The notes: generated from the sequence alone by a model not told the origin. DNA of 64,000 nt from Paraburkholderia sp. UYCP14C (GCF_004197395.1 NZ_SELS01000029.1:31514-95513); one strand, 5' to 3'; numbered from the stretch's first letter, positions 53,729 to 63,904 are shown. Translations and numbers: made by a program.

Positions 53729-54661
53729 ATGTCCCTCACTTCACGTCAACAAGGTGCGATCACGCTGGCGAGCGGCGGCCTGCTGATGGGCACGATCGGC
53801 GTGTTCGTCGAGGAAGCGCGGCTCGATGCGCTGACGCTCGTGTTCTTCCGCTGCCTGTTCGGCTTTCTGTCGCTCGCGGCATATTGTGCGTGGAAGGGCT
53901 TTTTCACACGCGCGCAGTTCACGCGCCGCACGGTCGTGCTCGCGCTGATTTCCGGCGTGCTGATGGTCACGCAATGGGTCGGCTTTTTCGATGCGATTCA
54001 TCGCACCAGCATCGCGGTCGCGACCGTCGTGTTTCACGTGCAGCCGTTCTGGGTCGTGCTGATCGGCGCGGCGTTGTTCAACGAGCGGCTCGGCGCGGAC
54101 CGGCTCGGCTGGATCGCGACGGCGTTCGTCGGGCTCGTGCTGGCGTCGGGCGTAGTCGCCGCCGGCAATCTGCAGGGCCACACCAGCTATCTGATCGGCT
54201 TGAGCGAAGCGCTGCTCGGTTCGCTGCTGTATGCGAGCGTTACGCTGATCGCGAAAAGCCTCGGCGAAATGCGCCCGCATCTGCTGACGCTCACGCAATG
54301 CGCGGTCGGCGTGATCTGCCTGCCGCTGAACGCGCCGTTCATCGCGCCTTTGACGCTCACGCATATCGGTCCGATGCAGTGGTTCTGGCTGATCGGCATG
54401 GGCGTGCTGCACACGGGATTGTCGTACGTACTGATTTACGGCGCGCTGCCGAAGCTCAGTACGCCGGTGATCGCGGTGCTGCTGTTCGTCTATCCGCTGA
54501 CCGCGATCGTCGTGGATGCACTCGTGTATGGCCGTGCGCTATCGCCTTCGCAACTGGCGGGTATGGCGCTGATCGTGGCCGCGAGTCTCGGCGTCAATCT
54601 CGGCTGGCCGTTGCTGACGTTGCTGCATCCGGGCGGACGCGCACGCAGTCACGCGAAGTAG
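53729..54661 (+). CDS. EamA/DMT-family transporter
   Basis: A 310-residue protein with ten helices in two EamA repeats; ATG at 53729 is chosen because ACGGAG is correctly spaced, while the TTG at 53723 is too close. FFRCLFGFLSLAAYCAWKGFF and VATVVFHVQPFWVVLIGAALFNERLG are characteristic. Such proteins export amino acids or metabolites. It is divergent from and probably regulated by the LysR gene product. Confidence 0.9.
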   Translation: MSLTSRQQGAITLASGGLLMGTIGVFVEEARLDALTLVFFRCLFGFLSLAAYCAWKGFFTRAQFTRRTVVLALISGVLMVTQWVGFFDAIHRTSIAVATVVFHVQPFWVVLIGAALFNERLGADRLGWIATAFVGLVLASGVVAAGNLQGHTSYLIGLSEALLGSLLYASVTLIAKSLGEMRPHLLTLTQCAVGVICLPLNAPFIAPLTLTHIGPMQWFWLIGMGVLHTGLSYVLIYGALPKLSTPVIAVLLFVYPLTAIVVDALVYGRALSPSQLAGMALIVAASLGVNLGWPLLTLLHPGGRARSHAK

Positions 54662-54682
54662 CGCGCGCCGCCCACCGGCTTC

Positions 54683-55981
54683 TTACTGCGGCAGCGTCTC
54701 GCCCTTCGTCTCCGGCGCGAACGGAATCACGAACAGGCCGAGCACGAACGCCAGCGCGGTCAACGCGACCGGCACACCGAGCGTCTGCATATGCAGCACC
54801 GCCGCGCCGAGCAGAAAGTTGACGCCCGCGCCGACGAATCGTCCAATCGATGTGCAGAATGCAAATGCGGTCGCGCGAACGCGGGTTTCGAATTGCTCGG
54901 GAAGCCACAGGCTGAACAACGCAAAGTTGCCGCCGAAAAACCCGAGCACGAACAGCCACGCGATGAACGGCGCGAGCCCGTTCGGCAAATAGAACGCCCA
55001 GCCGAAACTCGCCGCGATCGACACCGCCATCCCCGCGAAATACACCGCCAACGTCATCTTGCGGCCGATGCGCTCGGCCAGCGGCGGCAGCGCCAGACAA
55101 CCGAGGATCGTGCCGATCGACAGCAGGCCAGTCGCGAGCGAAGCGGTGCGAATCGAATCGCCCTTCGACATGCCTGCGCGCGTCGCGAGCTGGATCACCG
55201 CGGACGGCTCGTAGACGGCACCCGCCCAGAGCCCGATGATCGCGATCGTCAGCAGAATGCACGCGACCCATGTGCGACGCCGGTAAGCCGGCCCCATGAT
55301 CTCGCGCAGCGGCTTCACGCGCACCGTCTTTGCGTCGGCCTTCTGCCACTTCTCCGGCTCCTTCACGCGCAGCAGGATCAGGATCGCGACCACGACCGGC
55401 ACCGCGCCGGTCAGGAACATCGCGCGCCAGCCGAAATGCACGCCGACCGTGTAGTTCAGCGCGGCCGCGAGAAAGAAGCCCGCGTAGTAGCCGGTCTGCA
55501 GATAACCTGCGCCCATCTTGCGACGATCCTCGGGCCAGGCCTCGGCCACGTAGGTGCCCGCGAGCGCCCATTCGCCACCGATGCCAACACCCGCGATGAA
55601 GCGATAAATCCCGAGCTGCCACACATTGGTCGAGGTCGCGGCCAGCCCGGTGAAAATCGCGAACGTGAAGATGGTGGCGGCGAGCACCTTGGTGCGGCCG
55701 AAGCGATCGGCGAGCGGTCCCCAGATGAACGACAGCCCCCAACCGACCAGAAACAGCGCGAACAGGATCGATCCCGCGAGGCCGACATTCGACGGCGTCG
55801 CCGCGAAGCCCGAACGCGGCAGCAGCTCGGTCAGCGCGGGCGTGAGCACCAGCGCGTAGATGAACGAGTCCATGCCGTCGAGCATCCAGCCGGCCCACGC
55901 GCCCCAGAACCCTGCTATCTGCGAGCGATTCAGCGGTGTGCGCTGACGCGCGACCGTTCGTCGGTCGGTCAGTGTATTCAT
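54683..55981 (-). CDS. MFS transporter, sugar/carboxylate porter type
   Basis: A 432-residue, 12-helix major facilitator read from the ATG at 55981 (CTGGAGGAGCACG upstream). The helix 1 region GFWGAWAGWMLDGMDSFIYALVLTPALTEL and WGPLADRFGRTKVL match the aromatic acid or carboxylate:H+ symporter group (AAHS/sialate-like). It is divergent from the malonate decarboxylase operon, with about 200 bp between, so malonate or a related dicarboxylate is a reasonable but untested substrate. Confidence 0.85.
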   Translation of the reverse strand: MNTLTDRRTVARQRTPLNRSQIAGFWGAWAGWMLDGMDSFIYALVLTPALTELLPRSGFAATPSNVGLAGSILFALFLVGWGLSFIWGPLADRFGRTKVLAATIFTFAIFTGLAATSTNVWQLGIYRFIAGVGIGGEWALAGTYVAEAWPEDRRKMGAGYLQTGYYAGFFLAAALNYTVGVHFGWRAMFLTGAVPVVVAILILLRVKEPEKWQKADAKTVRVKPLREIMGPAYRRRTWVACILLTIAIIGLWAGAVYEPSAVIQLATRAGMSKGDSIRTASLATGLLSIGTILGCLALPPLAERIGRKMTLAVYFAGMAVSIAASFGWAFYLPNGLAPFIAWLFVLGFFGGNFALFSLWLPEQFETRVRATAFAFCTSIGRFVGAGVNFLLGAAVLHMQTLGVPVALTALAFVLGLFVIPFAPETKGETLPQ

Positions 55982-56170
55982 CGTGCTCCTCCAGCCTACG
56001 GTGGTTGAACGTAACGAAAAACAACAGCCGCGCTCGGGCTTGGATCGACGACGTTGATTGATCGGCGATGTCCTCGTACAACTCAATCAGAGTCCGGCGC
56101 GGGGAAATTGCCGCGAATGTGGGTGAAGACTTTCCGGGTTTGCCCGCGCTGAAATACGCGTCTTTTTATA

Positions 56171-56176
56171 TATAAT
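56171..56176 (+). promoter_or_regulatory. Consensus -10 box (TATAAT) of the mdc operon
   Basis: A perfect TATAAT lies in an AT-rich island (TTTTTATATATAATATTTGA) 10 bases before the first ATG of the GntR gene. No good -35 hexamer is seen at 17 bp. The start site would fall within a few bases of the ATG. Confidence 0.45.
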
Positions 56177-56186
56177 ATTTGATACC

Positions 56187-56969
56187 ATGATCGACGCAAC
56201 TGAAGGTTTTCCCCTGGACGTGCCAATGCCCGGCTCGTTTCTCCCGGCCGCCACGCCGCGCGAAAGTACCTCGCACGTGATTGCGGAGGCGCTGCGCGCG
56301 GCGATCGTCGACGGCACGCTCGCGCCGGGTGCGCCGTTGCGCCAGGACGCGATCGCCCGGCATTTCTCCGTCAGTGCAATTCCAGTGCGCGAGGCGCTGC
56401 GCCAGCTCGAAAGCGAGGGCTGGGCGCGCGCGGCGGTTCATAAAGGCGCGACCGTCGCGCCGCTGTCCGCCGACGAAGCGCGCGAGATCTACGAGATCCG
56501 CTCGGCACTCGAAAGCCTCGCGCTCGCCCTCGCCATTCCGAATCACACCGCCGCGACGCTGCGCGAAGCAGCCGAGTTGTGCCGCGCCGCCGAGCTCGAA
56601 GCGGACCCGTCGCGCTACGTCGCGCGCAATGTCGCGTTTCATATGAGTCTGTACGCCCCCGCCGGCCGGCCGCAGCTGCAGGACATGATCGGGCTGCTGC
56701 ACCGGCGCGGCGAACGCTATCTGCGGCTGAAGTTCGGCTTGCCGTCGTACAAGGGCGAGTCCGACACTGAGCACGCCGCGCTGCTCGAAGCCGTCGAGCG
56801 CCGCGATATCGCGACCGCACAGTCGCTGGTAGTCGCGCATCTGCTCGGCACCGGCGAGCTTCTGCATTCCTTTCTGACCGAGCGCGCGCGCGAAGAAGCG
56901 CTTGCGCATCAACCGAAGCCGCGCGGCCGACGTCCGCGCGTCACCACCGGGAGCCGATCGAACCGATGA
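56187..56969 (+). CDS. GntR-family regulator (FCD) of the malonate decarboxylase operon
   Basis: A 260-residue regulator: winged helix (about 28-90; PLRQDAIARHFSVSAIPVREALRQLESEG) and FCD domain (about 100-240). It is the first gene of the mdc operon and overlaps mdcA by 4 bases, so it resembles the MdcY/MatR type of malonate regulators rather than the LysR-type MdcR. There is no Shine-Dalgarno sequence before the first ATG, and a consensus -10 box ends 10 bases upstream, so translation may be leaderless or begin at a later Met (residue 14). The C-terminus is basic ([16 protein letters not shown]). Confidence 0.88.
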   Translation: MIDATEGFPLDVPMPGSFLPAATPRESTSHVIAEALRAAIVDGTLAPGAPLRQDAIARHFSVSAIPVREALRQLESEGWARAAVHKGATVAPLSADEAREIYEIRSALESLALALAIPNHTAATLREAAELCRAAELEADPSRYVARNVAFHMSLYAPAGRPQLQDMIGLLHRRGERYLRLKFGLPSYKGESDTEHAALLEAVERRDIATAQSLVVAHLLGTGELLHSFLTERAREEALAHQPKPRGRRPRVTTGSRSNR

Positions 56970-58648
56970 CCGAGCCGATGAACCACCCCGCCGAAGCCGC
57001 CGCAGCGCGGTCCACTGCCCGCTCGTGGACGACCCGACGCGACGAAAAGAACCGCCGCCTGGCGGCCATCGCGCCATGGCTCGAAGACGGCGTGCTGCCC
57101 ACGCACCGCATCGTCGATGCGCTCGAAACGCTGATCCAGCCCGGCGAGCGCGTCGCGCTCGAAGGCGACAACCAGAAGCAGGCCGACTTCCTGTCGCGCT
57201 CGTTCGCCAAGGTCGATCCGCAGAAGCTGCACGACGTGCATCTGCTGATTTCCAGCATTAGTCGTCCTGAGCACCTGACGCTGTTCGAGCGCGGCATCGC
57301 GCACAAGGTCGATTTCTCGTTCGCGGGGCCGCAGAGTCTGCGCGTCGCGCAACTGCTCGAAGACGGCCAGCTCGAAATCGGCGCGATCTATACGTACGTC
57401 GAGCTGTATGCGCGCATGTTCATCGACCTGACGCCGCACGTCGCGCTGCTGTGCGCGGACAAGGCCGACCGTCACGGCAATCTGTACACCGGCCCGAATA
57501 CGGAGGACACGCCGACGATCGCCGAGGCCGCCGCGTTCCGCCACGGCATCGTGATCGTGCAGGTCAACGAGATCGTCGATGAACTGCCGCGCGTCGACAT
57601 TCCGGGCTCGTGGGTCGACGTGGTCGTGCAGGCGGACCGCCCGTTCGCGGTGGAGCCGCTGTTCACGCGCGATCCGCGCCATATCGGCGACTTGCAGGTG
57701 CTGACCGCGATGATGGTGATACGCGGCATCTACGAGCCGTATGCCGTCACGTCGCTCAATCACGGCATCGGCTTCGATACCGCGGCGATCGAACTGCTGC
57801 TGCCCACGTACGGCGAATCGCTCGGTCTCAAAGGCAAGATCTGCCGCAACTGGACGCTCAATCCGCACCCGACGATGATCCCCGCGATCGAATCGGGCTG
57901 GGTCGACAGCATCCATTGCTTCGGCAGCGAGGTCGGCATGGAAGCGTATATCGAGGCGCGCCCCGATGTGTTCTTCACCGGCAACGACGGCAGCCTGCGC
58001 TCGAACCGCGTGCTGTGTCAGCTGGCCGGGCAATACGGCGTCGATCTGTTCATCGGCTCGACGCTGCAGATCGATGCGGACGCGAATTCATCGACGGTCA
58101 CGCGCGGACGCCTCGCCGGTTTTGGCGGCGCGCCGAACATGGGTCACGATCCGCGCGGCCGGCGGCATTCGAGCGAGGCGTGGCTCAAGCTGCTGAAGGG
58201 CGACGGCGCGGTGTCGCGTGGTCAGAAGCTCGTCGTGCAACTCGCCGAGACGTACAAGAAAGGCGGCGAGCCAACCTTCGTGGATGAACTCGACGCGGTC
58301 GCGGTCGGCGCCAAAAGCGGCATGCCGATCGCGCCGGTGATGATCTACGGCGACGACGTGAGTCACGTGGTCACCGAAGAAGGCATCGCGCACCTGCACA
58401 AGGCCGAAGGCATCGACGAGCGGCGCGCGGCGGTCGCGGCGGTGGCCGGTGTCACGCCGATCGGTCTGCGCGCGAAGCCCGAGAAGACCGCGGAACTGCG
58501 CCGGCGCGGCATCGTCGCGTATCCGGAAGATCTTGGCATCCGGCGCGGCGAGGCGAAACGTTCGCTGCTCGCGGCGCGCAGCATCGACGATCTGGTCACG
58601 TGGTCGGGCGGACTGTACGCGCCGCCCGCACGCTTTCGGAGCTGGTGA
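56966..58648 (+). CDS. mdcA: Malonate decarboxylase alpha subunit (acetyl-S-ACP:malonate ACP transferase)
   Basis: A 560-residue CoA-transferase-like subunit. Typical stretches are [35 protein letters not shown] and [12 protein letters not shown]-like [27 protein letters not shown]. MdcA swaps malonate for acetate on the acyl carrier subunit MdcC, making malonyl-ACP. It overlaps the regulator stop by 4 bases and is followed by mdcB. Confidence 0.96.
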   Translation: MTEPMNHPAEAAAARSTARSWTTRRDEKNRRLAAIAPWLEDGVLPTHRIVDALETLIQPGERVALEGDNQKQADFLSRSFAKVDPQKLHDVHLLISSISRPEHLTLFERGIAHKVDFSFAGPQSLRVAQLLEDGQLEIGAIYTYVELYARMFIDLTPHVALLCADKADRHGNLYTGPNTEDTPTIAEAAAFRHGIVIVQVNEIVDELPRVDIPGSWVDVVVQADRPFAVEPLFTRDPRHIGDLQVLTAMMVIRGIYEPYAVTSLNHGIGFDTAAIELLLPTYGESLGLKGKICRNWTLNPHPTMIPAIESGWVDSIHCFGSEVGMEAYIEARPDVFFTGNDGSLRSNRVLCQLAGQYGVDLFIGSTLQIDADANSSTVTRGRLAGFGGAPNMGHDPRGRRHSSEAWLKLLKGDGAVSRGQKLVVQLAETYKKGGEPTFVDELDAVAVGAKSGMPIAPVMIYGDDVSHVVTEEGIAHLHKAEGIDERRAAVAAVAGVTPIGLRAKPEKTAELRRRGIVAYPEDLGIRRGEAKRSLLAARSIDDLVTWSGGLYAPPARFRSW

Positions 58649-58650
58649 CG

Positions 58651-59628
58651 ATGGCGTCCGCTGCTGCTGTTCTCGAACGGTTGGACACGCCGCCTGCTTC
58701 GGTCCTGCGCGATGCGTGCGGTGCGTCGTCGCTTTCGCCGACCGCGCCGTGTTCCGACGCGCAACTCGCGCGCGACGCGATCACTGCATTGATCGACGAA
58801 GCCGAGCTCACGCCGAAGCCCGCGCTCGTCGACCGGCGCGGCAGCGGCGCGCATCGCGACCTCGATCTCGCGATCATGCGGCGCTCCGCGCACGCGCTCG
58901 AACCGACTTTCGCGGCGCTCGCGCGCACCGCGCGCCGCCGCGGCGAACCGTCGGCGCTGCTGCGCGCCGAACTCGCGCAGATCGGCCGCGCGGGCGAACA
59001 GGACATGATGCACGCGACGGGCGGCAGCAACGCGCATCGCGGTGCGATCTGGATCATCGGCTTGCTGGTTGCGGGCGTGGCGCTCGAAATGTCGTCGAGC
59101 CCGGCCACGCGTGCGCACATCGCTGGCAATAGCAACCACCGTCCGGATACCGCCCGCGTCTGCATGCTGGCCGCGCAGATCGCCTGCTTCCCCGACCGCT
59201 TCGCCGCTCCGTCCGACAGCCACGGCGAACGGGCGCGTCGACGCTATCAGGTCGGCGGCGCGCGGCGCGAAGCGCAGGACGGCTTTCCGCACGCGCTCGA
59301 CGTCGGCCTGCCCGCATTGCACGCGGCGCGCGCACGCGGCCTCGACGAAAACGCCGCGCGCGTCGACGCGCTGCTCGCAATCATGAGCACCCTCGATGAC
59401 ACCTGCCTGCTGCATCGCGCGGGACTCGCCGGCTTGCATGCGGGCCAGCGCGGCGCGCGGCGCGTGCTCGACGCGGGCGGCAGTTCGACAGCCGCAGGCC
59501 GCGCCGCGCTCGACGCGCTCGAACGCGAACTGCTGGCGCTGAACGCATCGCCGGGCGGCGCGGCCGACCTGCTCGCCGCCACCCTCTTTCTCGACATGCT
59601 GGCGCATCGCGACGCCAGCCGGAGCTGA
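58651..59628 (+). CDS. mdcB: Triphosphoribosyl-dephospho-CoA synthase
   Basis: A 325-residue CitG-like enzyme, read from the ATG at 58651, 2 bases after the mdcA stop. The signatures [28 protein letters not shown] and [18 protein letters not shown] are present. It makes the 2'-(5''-triphosphoribosyl)-3'-dephospho-CoA precursor that is attached to MdcC by MdcG. Confidence 0.93.
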   Translation: MASAAAVLERLDTPPASVLRDACGASSLSPTAPCSDAQLARDAITALIDEAELTPKPALVDRRGSGAHRDLDLAIMRRSAHALEPTFAALARTARRRGEPSALLRAELAQIGRAGEQDMMHATGGSNAHRGAIWIIGLLVAGVALEMSSSPATRAHIAGNSNHRPDTARVCMLAAQIACFPDRFAAPSDSHGERARRRYQVGGARREAQDGFPHALDVGLPALHAARARGLDENAARVDALLAIMSTLDDTCLLHRAGLAGLHAGQRGARRVLDAGGSSTAAGRAALDALERELLALNASPGGAADLLAATLFLDMLAHRDASRS

Positions 59629-59633
59629 GCCTC

Positions 59634-59957
59634 ATGGAACATCTGACCTTCGATTATCCGGCGCAACGCGCCGTCACGACCCGCGCGCACGTCGGCGTGG
59701 TCGGCTCGGGCGACCTGGAAGTGCTGCTGTCGCCGGCCACGGCCGATGCAAGCGGCTCGGCCCTCGCCGCGCACGTGGTCGTGCGTACCAGCGTCGACGG
59801 CTATAGCCACATCTGGAAGAGCGTGCTCGACCGCTTCTTCACGCGTTATGACGGCGCCGCGCACATCGAGATCAACGACTTCGGCGCGACGCCGGGCGTG
59901 GTCGCGTTGCGGCTTGCGGAAGCGGTCGAAGCCGCCGAGGAAGGAGACCACGTATGA
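59634..59957 (+). CDS. mdcC: Malonate decarboxylase acyl carrier (delta) subunit
   Basis: A 107-residue acyl carrier protein. The prosthetic group is expected on the Ser in VVGSGDLEVLL (about residue 25), the family attachment motif. The C-terminal ARFAEAV-like region is VALRLAEAVEAAEEGDHV. It carries malonyl and acetyl groups between the subunits. It starts 5 bp after mdcB and overlaps mdcD by 4 bases. Confidence 0.95.
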   Translation: MEHLTFDYPAQRAVTTRAHVGVVGSGDLEVLLSPATADASGSALAAHVVVRTSVDGYSHIWKSVLDRFFTRYDGAAHIEINDFGATPGVVALRLAEAVEAAEEGDHV

Positions 59958-60838
59958 GCAAGAGCGCCAGCGTTCATAGCGCGCCGCTGCTGCACGAGAG
60001 CTTCATCGAATTGCCCGCGCGCGAGCGCGCCCGCTCGCTGCTCGACACGGGCAGCTTTCGCGAACTGCTCGGACCGTTCGATCGCATCGAGTCGCCGTGG
60101 CTGCCGTTGCAGGGCATCGTCTGCCAGGCCGACGACGGCTGCGTGATCGCGCGCGGCACGATCGACGGCGAGCCGGCGGTGGTCGCCGCGATCGAATCGG
60201 CGTTCCAGGGCGGCAGCATCGGCGAGGTGTCGGGCAGCAAGATCGCCGCGGCGCTCGAGATGGCGCTGCGCGACTGCGAGCGCGGCAAGCTCGTGCGCCC
60301 CGTCGTGCTGTTCGAGACCGGCGGCGTGCGGCTGCAGGAAGCGAACCTGGGGCTCGCGGTGATCGCCGAGATTCAGGCAGCGATCGTCGCGCTGCGCCGG
60401 CACGTGCCGGTGGTCGGCGTGATTGCGGGCATGGTCGGCTGCTTCGGCGGCATGTCGCTTGCGGCCGCGTTGTGCTCGTATCTGATCGTGACGAAGCAGG
60501 GACGGCTCGGCATGAACGGACCCGAAGTGATCGAGCAGGAAGCCGGTATCGAAGAGCTCGATGCGAGCGATCGCCGCCGCGTATGGCAACTGATCGGCGG
60601 CGAGCAGCGCGTCGCGAGCGCGCTCGCCGACACGCTCGTCGACGACGACGCCGACACCGTGCGCGCCGCCGTGCACGCCGCGTTTGCGCAGGGCGTGCCG
60701 GCCGCGCATCGTAGCGAGCAGGTCGGCACGTTCCTGCAGCGACTCGCGCGGATTGATCCGGCGAACGTCACACCCGAGACGATGCGCGACGTGTACAACC
60801 CGCAAGCCCGCGATGCATCGAACGAGGAGCAGGCATGA
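59954..60838 (+). CDS. mdcD: Malonate decarboxylase beta subunit
   Basis: A 294-residue carboxyltransferase-fold protein. GSFRELLGPFDRIESPWLPLQGIVCQADDGCVIARGTIDG and FQGGSIGEVSGSKIAAALEMAL are family stretches, and GMVGCFGGMSLAAALC contains the oxyanion-hole glycines. With MdcE it decarboxylates malonyl-ACP to acetyl-ACP. Its start and stop overlap mdcC and mdcE by 4 bases each. Confidence 0.95.
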   Translation: MSKSASVHSAPLLHESFIELPARERARSLLDTGSFRELLGPFDRIESPWLPLQGIVCQADDGCVIARGTIDGEPAVVAAIESAFQGGSIGEVSGSKIAAALEMALRDCERGKLVRPVVLFETGGVRLQEANLGLAVIAEIQAAIVALRRHVPVVGVIAGMVGCFGGMSLAAALCSYLIVTKQGRLGMNGPEVIEQEAGIEELDASDRRRVWQLIGGEQRVASALADTLVDDDADTVRAAVHAAFAQGVPAAHRSEQVGTFLQRLARIDPANVTPETMRDVYNPQARDASNEEQA

Positions 60839-61650
60839 ACGACACGACACTCACACGCGGCGCGCGCTGGTTCAACCTACTGGCAGGCGAATCGTCGAGC
60901 GCGGCGCCCGTGTGGAGCGGCGATGCGCCGCTCGGCGGCGACACCGCGCGCTTCATCACGGTCGTGCCCGATCCCGCGAACCGCTTTGCGCGCGCGACCA
61001 CCAACGTGGTCGGGCTCGAACAAGGCTGGCGACTCGCGCGCGCGGTGCGCGAAGTCGTGAAGGCGGATCAAGCCGCCAGCGCGCGCCGCCCGATCGTCGC
61101 GATCGTCGACGTGAAGAGCCAGGCGTACGGCTATCGCGAGGAAATGCTCGGCATCCACCTCGCCTGCGCGGCCGCCGTCGACGCCTATGCGAGCGCGCGC
61201 GACGCCGGTCATCCGGTGATCGCGCTGATCGTCGGTCCGGCGATGTCCGGCGCGTTCCTCGCGCATGGCTATCAGGCGAACCGCATCGTCGCGCTCGACG
61301 CGCCCGGCACGATGGTCCACGCGATGGGCAAGGAAGCGGCCGCGCGCGTCACGCGCCGCACCGTCGAAGAACTCGACGAACTCGGCGAGACGATCGTGCC
61401 GATGTCGTATTCGATAGCGTCGTTCGCGAAGCTGGGGCTGCTCGATCAGTTGATCGACGGCATCGACGCGGATGCGCCCGACGCGGCGCAGATCGAACGC
61501 GTGCGCACGGTGCTGATCGAGCAGATTCGCAGCGCGCGCGACGGCAATCGGACGCTCGCGCGGCGGCTGGAATCGACGGCCGCGCGGCAGACTCGCGCGG
61601 CGTCGATCGAGGTGCGGCGGCGTCTTGCCGAACAATGGGATGCCGTGTGA
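60835..61650 (+). CDS. mdcE: Malonate decarboxylase gamma subunit
   Basis: A 271-residue partner of MdcD with the same fold. FITVVPDPANRFARATTNVVGLEQGW and IVGPAMSGAFLAHGYQANRIVALD are conserved in MdcE. The beta-gamma complex carries the decarboxylase activity. It begins in the ATGA overlap with mdcD and its stop overlaps the mdcG start (TGATG). Confidence 0.95.
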   Translation: MNDTTLTRGARWFNLLAGESSSAAPVWSGDAPLGGDTARFITVVPDPANRFARATTNVVGLEQGWRLARAVREVVKADQAASARRPIVAIVDVKSQAYGYREEMLGIHLACAAAVDAYASARDAGHPVIALIVGPAMSGAFLAHGYQANRIVALDAPGTMVHAMGKEAAARVTRRTVEELDELGETIVPMSYSIASFAKLGLLDQLIDGIDADAPDAAQIERVRTVLIEQIRSARDGNRTLARRLESTAARQTRAASIEVRRRLAEQWDAV

Positions 61651-62348
61651 TGCGCGAGTGTGCGGCCGCGCCCTTCCCCTCTGCTTGCGCCACGTCGTGC
61701 GACGCGCGTTGGCTCCCGCATGATCTGCTGCGCTTGCGACGGCTGGATTCATGCGCCGAAGAGCCCGCGTGGGTTCGCGATGCGTTCGAACGCGCACCGT
61801 ATGGGGTCGTGCGGCGCGCGCTCGCCGCTGAAGGTTTCGTCTCGATCGGCGTGCGGGGTCCGCAGCGAGCGCAGCGCTACGGCACGTGGGTGCATGCCGA
61901 CGATATCGTCAGTGCCGTGTCGCCTGAATCCCTGGCGCACACGCAACCCGATGCCGGACGTGAAGCATTGCCCTCTTTCGTTGCGCTGATTTCATTGCAA
62001 CGCGACCCAAGCGGTCCGCTTGCCGGATTCGTATGGGGTCCTACTGGTAGCTCGGGGTTCGAACTGGCGACGCGCATGCCGACTGTCAGCCAGTCCAGCG
62101 ATCTCGATCTGTTGATCCGCGTGCCCGATCGGCTGGCGTTGAATGTCGCGAGTGCATTGCTGGCGCAACTGCGGACGCTCTCGGCGCGCGCCGGTGTGCG
62201 CATCGATGCGCAACTCGATACGCCCGCGGGCGGCGTGGCGCTCGCGGAGTGGGCCGCGGGCAAAGCGCACGTGCTGGCCCGGCATGCGGGCGGTCCCCGC
62301 TTGATCGCCGATCCGTGGGCTGCCGCCGCTCAGGACGGCACCACCTGA
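61650..62348 (+). CDS. mdcG: Malonate decarboxylase holo-ACP synthase (phosphoribosyl-dephospho-CoA transferase)
   Basis: A 232-residue nucleotidyltransferase-type enzyme, starting at the TGATG junction with mdcE. The core GPTGSSGFELATRMPTVSQSSDLDLLIRVPD shows the conserved GSxGFE and DLDL acidic pair that bind metal. It transfers the triphosphoribosyl-dephospho-CoA group made by MdcB onto MdcC. The first 40 residues are Cys-rich and less conserved. Confidence 0.9.
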   Translation: MRECAAAPFPSACATSCDARWLPHDLLRLRRLDSCAEEPAWVRDAFERAPYGVVRRALAAEGFVSIGVRGPQRAQRYGTWVHADDIVSAVSPESLAHTQPDAGREALPSFVALISLQRDPSGPLAGFVWGPTGSSGFELATRMPTVSQSSDLDLLIRVPDRLALNVASALLAQLRTLSARAGVRIDAQLDTPAGGVALAEWAAGKAHVLARHAGGPRLIADPWAAAAQDGTT

Positions 62349-63286
62349 TGCTCGCGCTTCTCTTCCCCGGCCAGGGTGCGCAAAGCGAAGGCTTTCTGCA
62401 TCGACTGCCGCAGCATCGCGCGGTCGAGGACACGTTGGCTGAAGCAGCGGACACGCTCGATATCGACGTGCTGACGCTCGACTCACCCGAGTCTCTGGAA
62501 TCGACGGTTGCGGTGCAACTGGGCCTGACGATCGCGGGCGTCGCGATCGCGCGCGCGCTCGCTGACGAAGGATTGGTGGCCGACATCAGCGCGGGGCTTT
62601 CGGTCGGCGCGTATCCGGCAGCGGTCGGCAGCGGCGCGGTGGCGTTTCGCGACGCATTGAAGATGGTGCGGCGACGCGCCGAACTGATGGAAACCGCTTA
62701 TCCGTCGGGCTATGGTCTCGCGGCTGTATCCGGCTTGAGCGAGCGGCAAGTGGAAACGCTCGTCGCACAGCAAGCGGCAGAGCAACGGCAACGCGTGTAT
62801 ATCGGCAACGTCAATGCACCGCGCCAGATCGTGATGGCCGGAGCGGACCGGGCGCTCGACTCGTTCATCGAACGCGCACTCGCGGCCGGCGCGCGCAAAG
62901 CCACGCGACTCGCGGTCAGCGTGCCCTCGCATTGCGAATTGCTCGCGCATGCGAGCGACGAGCTGGTCGCGTACTCGCGCGAGTTGCGTTTCGAAAGACC
63001 GCGCGGCATTTACATCGGCAATCGCGGCGGACGACCGTTATATACGGCCGAGGCGATTCGCGAGGATCTTGCGACCAACATGCGCTACACCGTGCGCTGG
63101 TTCGATGCGCTCACCGTGATGCAGGAAATGGGCGCGCAAGTGCTGGTCGAGGCGCCGCCGGGGCAGGTGTTGACGGATATCGTAAGGGAGAATTTTTCGG
63201 AGCCTAGTGCGTTGGCTGCTGGCACGTTGCCGTTCGACAGGTTGGTGGCGACCGTGCGGAGGCGGTTGGGGAGCACACTACGTTAG
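62348..63286 (+). CDS. mdcH: Malonyl-CoA:ACP transacylase of malonate decarboxylase
   Basis: A 312-residue transacylase. LLFPGQGAQSEGFLHRLP, nucleophile Ser in SAGLSVGAYPAAVGSGA and His in SVPSHCELLAHAS match the family. It charges the holo-carrier with malonyl from malonyl-CoA, priming the cycle. It starts in a TGATG overlap with mdcG and ends the operon; only a weak stem (CCTCC/GGAGG) lies after its stop. Confidence 0.93.
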   Translation: MLALLFPGQGAQSEGFLHRLPQHRAVEDTLAEAADTLDIDVLTLDSPESLESTVAVQLGLTIAGVAIARALADEGLVADISAGLSVGAYPAAVGSGAVAFRDALKMVRRRAELMETAYPSGYGLAAVSGLSERQVETLVAQQAAEQRQRVYIGNVNAPRQIVMAGADRALDSFIERALAAGARKATRLAVSVPSHCELLAHASDELVAYSRELRFERPRGIYIGNRGGRPLYTAEAIREDLATNMRYTVRWFDALTVMQEMGAQVLVEAPPGQVLTDIVRENFSEPSALAAGTLPFDRLVATVRRRLGSTLR

Positions 63287-63904
63287 TCCTCCAAAAGGAG
63301 GCAAACGGGGCCGACGATTCGACACGATTTTTCGGCAGTGGCGGCTGTTCGCGGACAACGTCCAGAGTGACCTGTTCAATCTTCTCGGCGAACCCTTGTT
63401 TGTTGCCTACCTCGGCCCCCATTCCGGGCACTGTGACCGCCTCGGGTTGCCCATAGAAAAAATTACCTGGGATGCCAGGTCCTCCACAATACGGGCACTC
63501 GTCAAGCGCCACGCGGACGGGCATAGATGTTGCGACAAGCGTCTTGGACCCAGCTTCCGCCGCTTCGAGTAATCCGGGCTTTACGCAGCCGGAACCTCTT
63601 TTGAGCAATTCCTCGCACAGGGCTCACCAAACGAATTGCGAGGATGTATCGAAACACCCATTACATCTCGACACATAACGTTGCGCGGGCCGTCGGCCAT
63701 TTGTTGCAAAATTTCACTAGCTTCACCACGTGCGAGGCGTCCTATCATTGGGCTAGCCATAAGGCGTCTTTTATGTGCCACTCGTTTTCGATCCTCTCCG
63801 GCACTCGCAATGGGTAAGTGCATCTCGCGACGTATTCCAATGGGACTTTGTCGCATCGACAACCGCAAACTGCACTCAACTGGATCCGGGAGAGTGATTT
63901 GCAC
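63204..63904 (-). pseudogene. Unknown ORF pair, possibly one frameshifted gene
   Basis: Two overlapping minus-strand frames (63581-63904, 107 residues, and 63204 to about 63623) would join smoothly into one product if a base were missing near 63622: ..PRNSFGE then ALCEELLKRGSGCVKPGLLE. The second part has a CPYCGGPG zinc-type knuckle. I do not recognise either part. Base composition is visibly lower in GC than the rest of the window, and the frame runs into the 3' end of mdcH. It may be a decayed accessory gene; equally, neither frame may be real. Confidence 0.25.
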
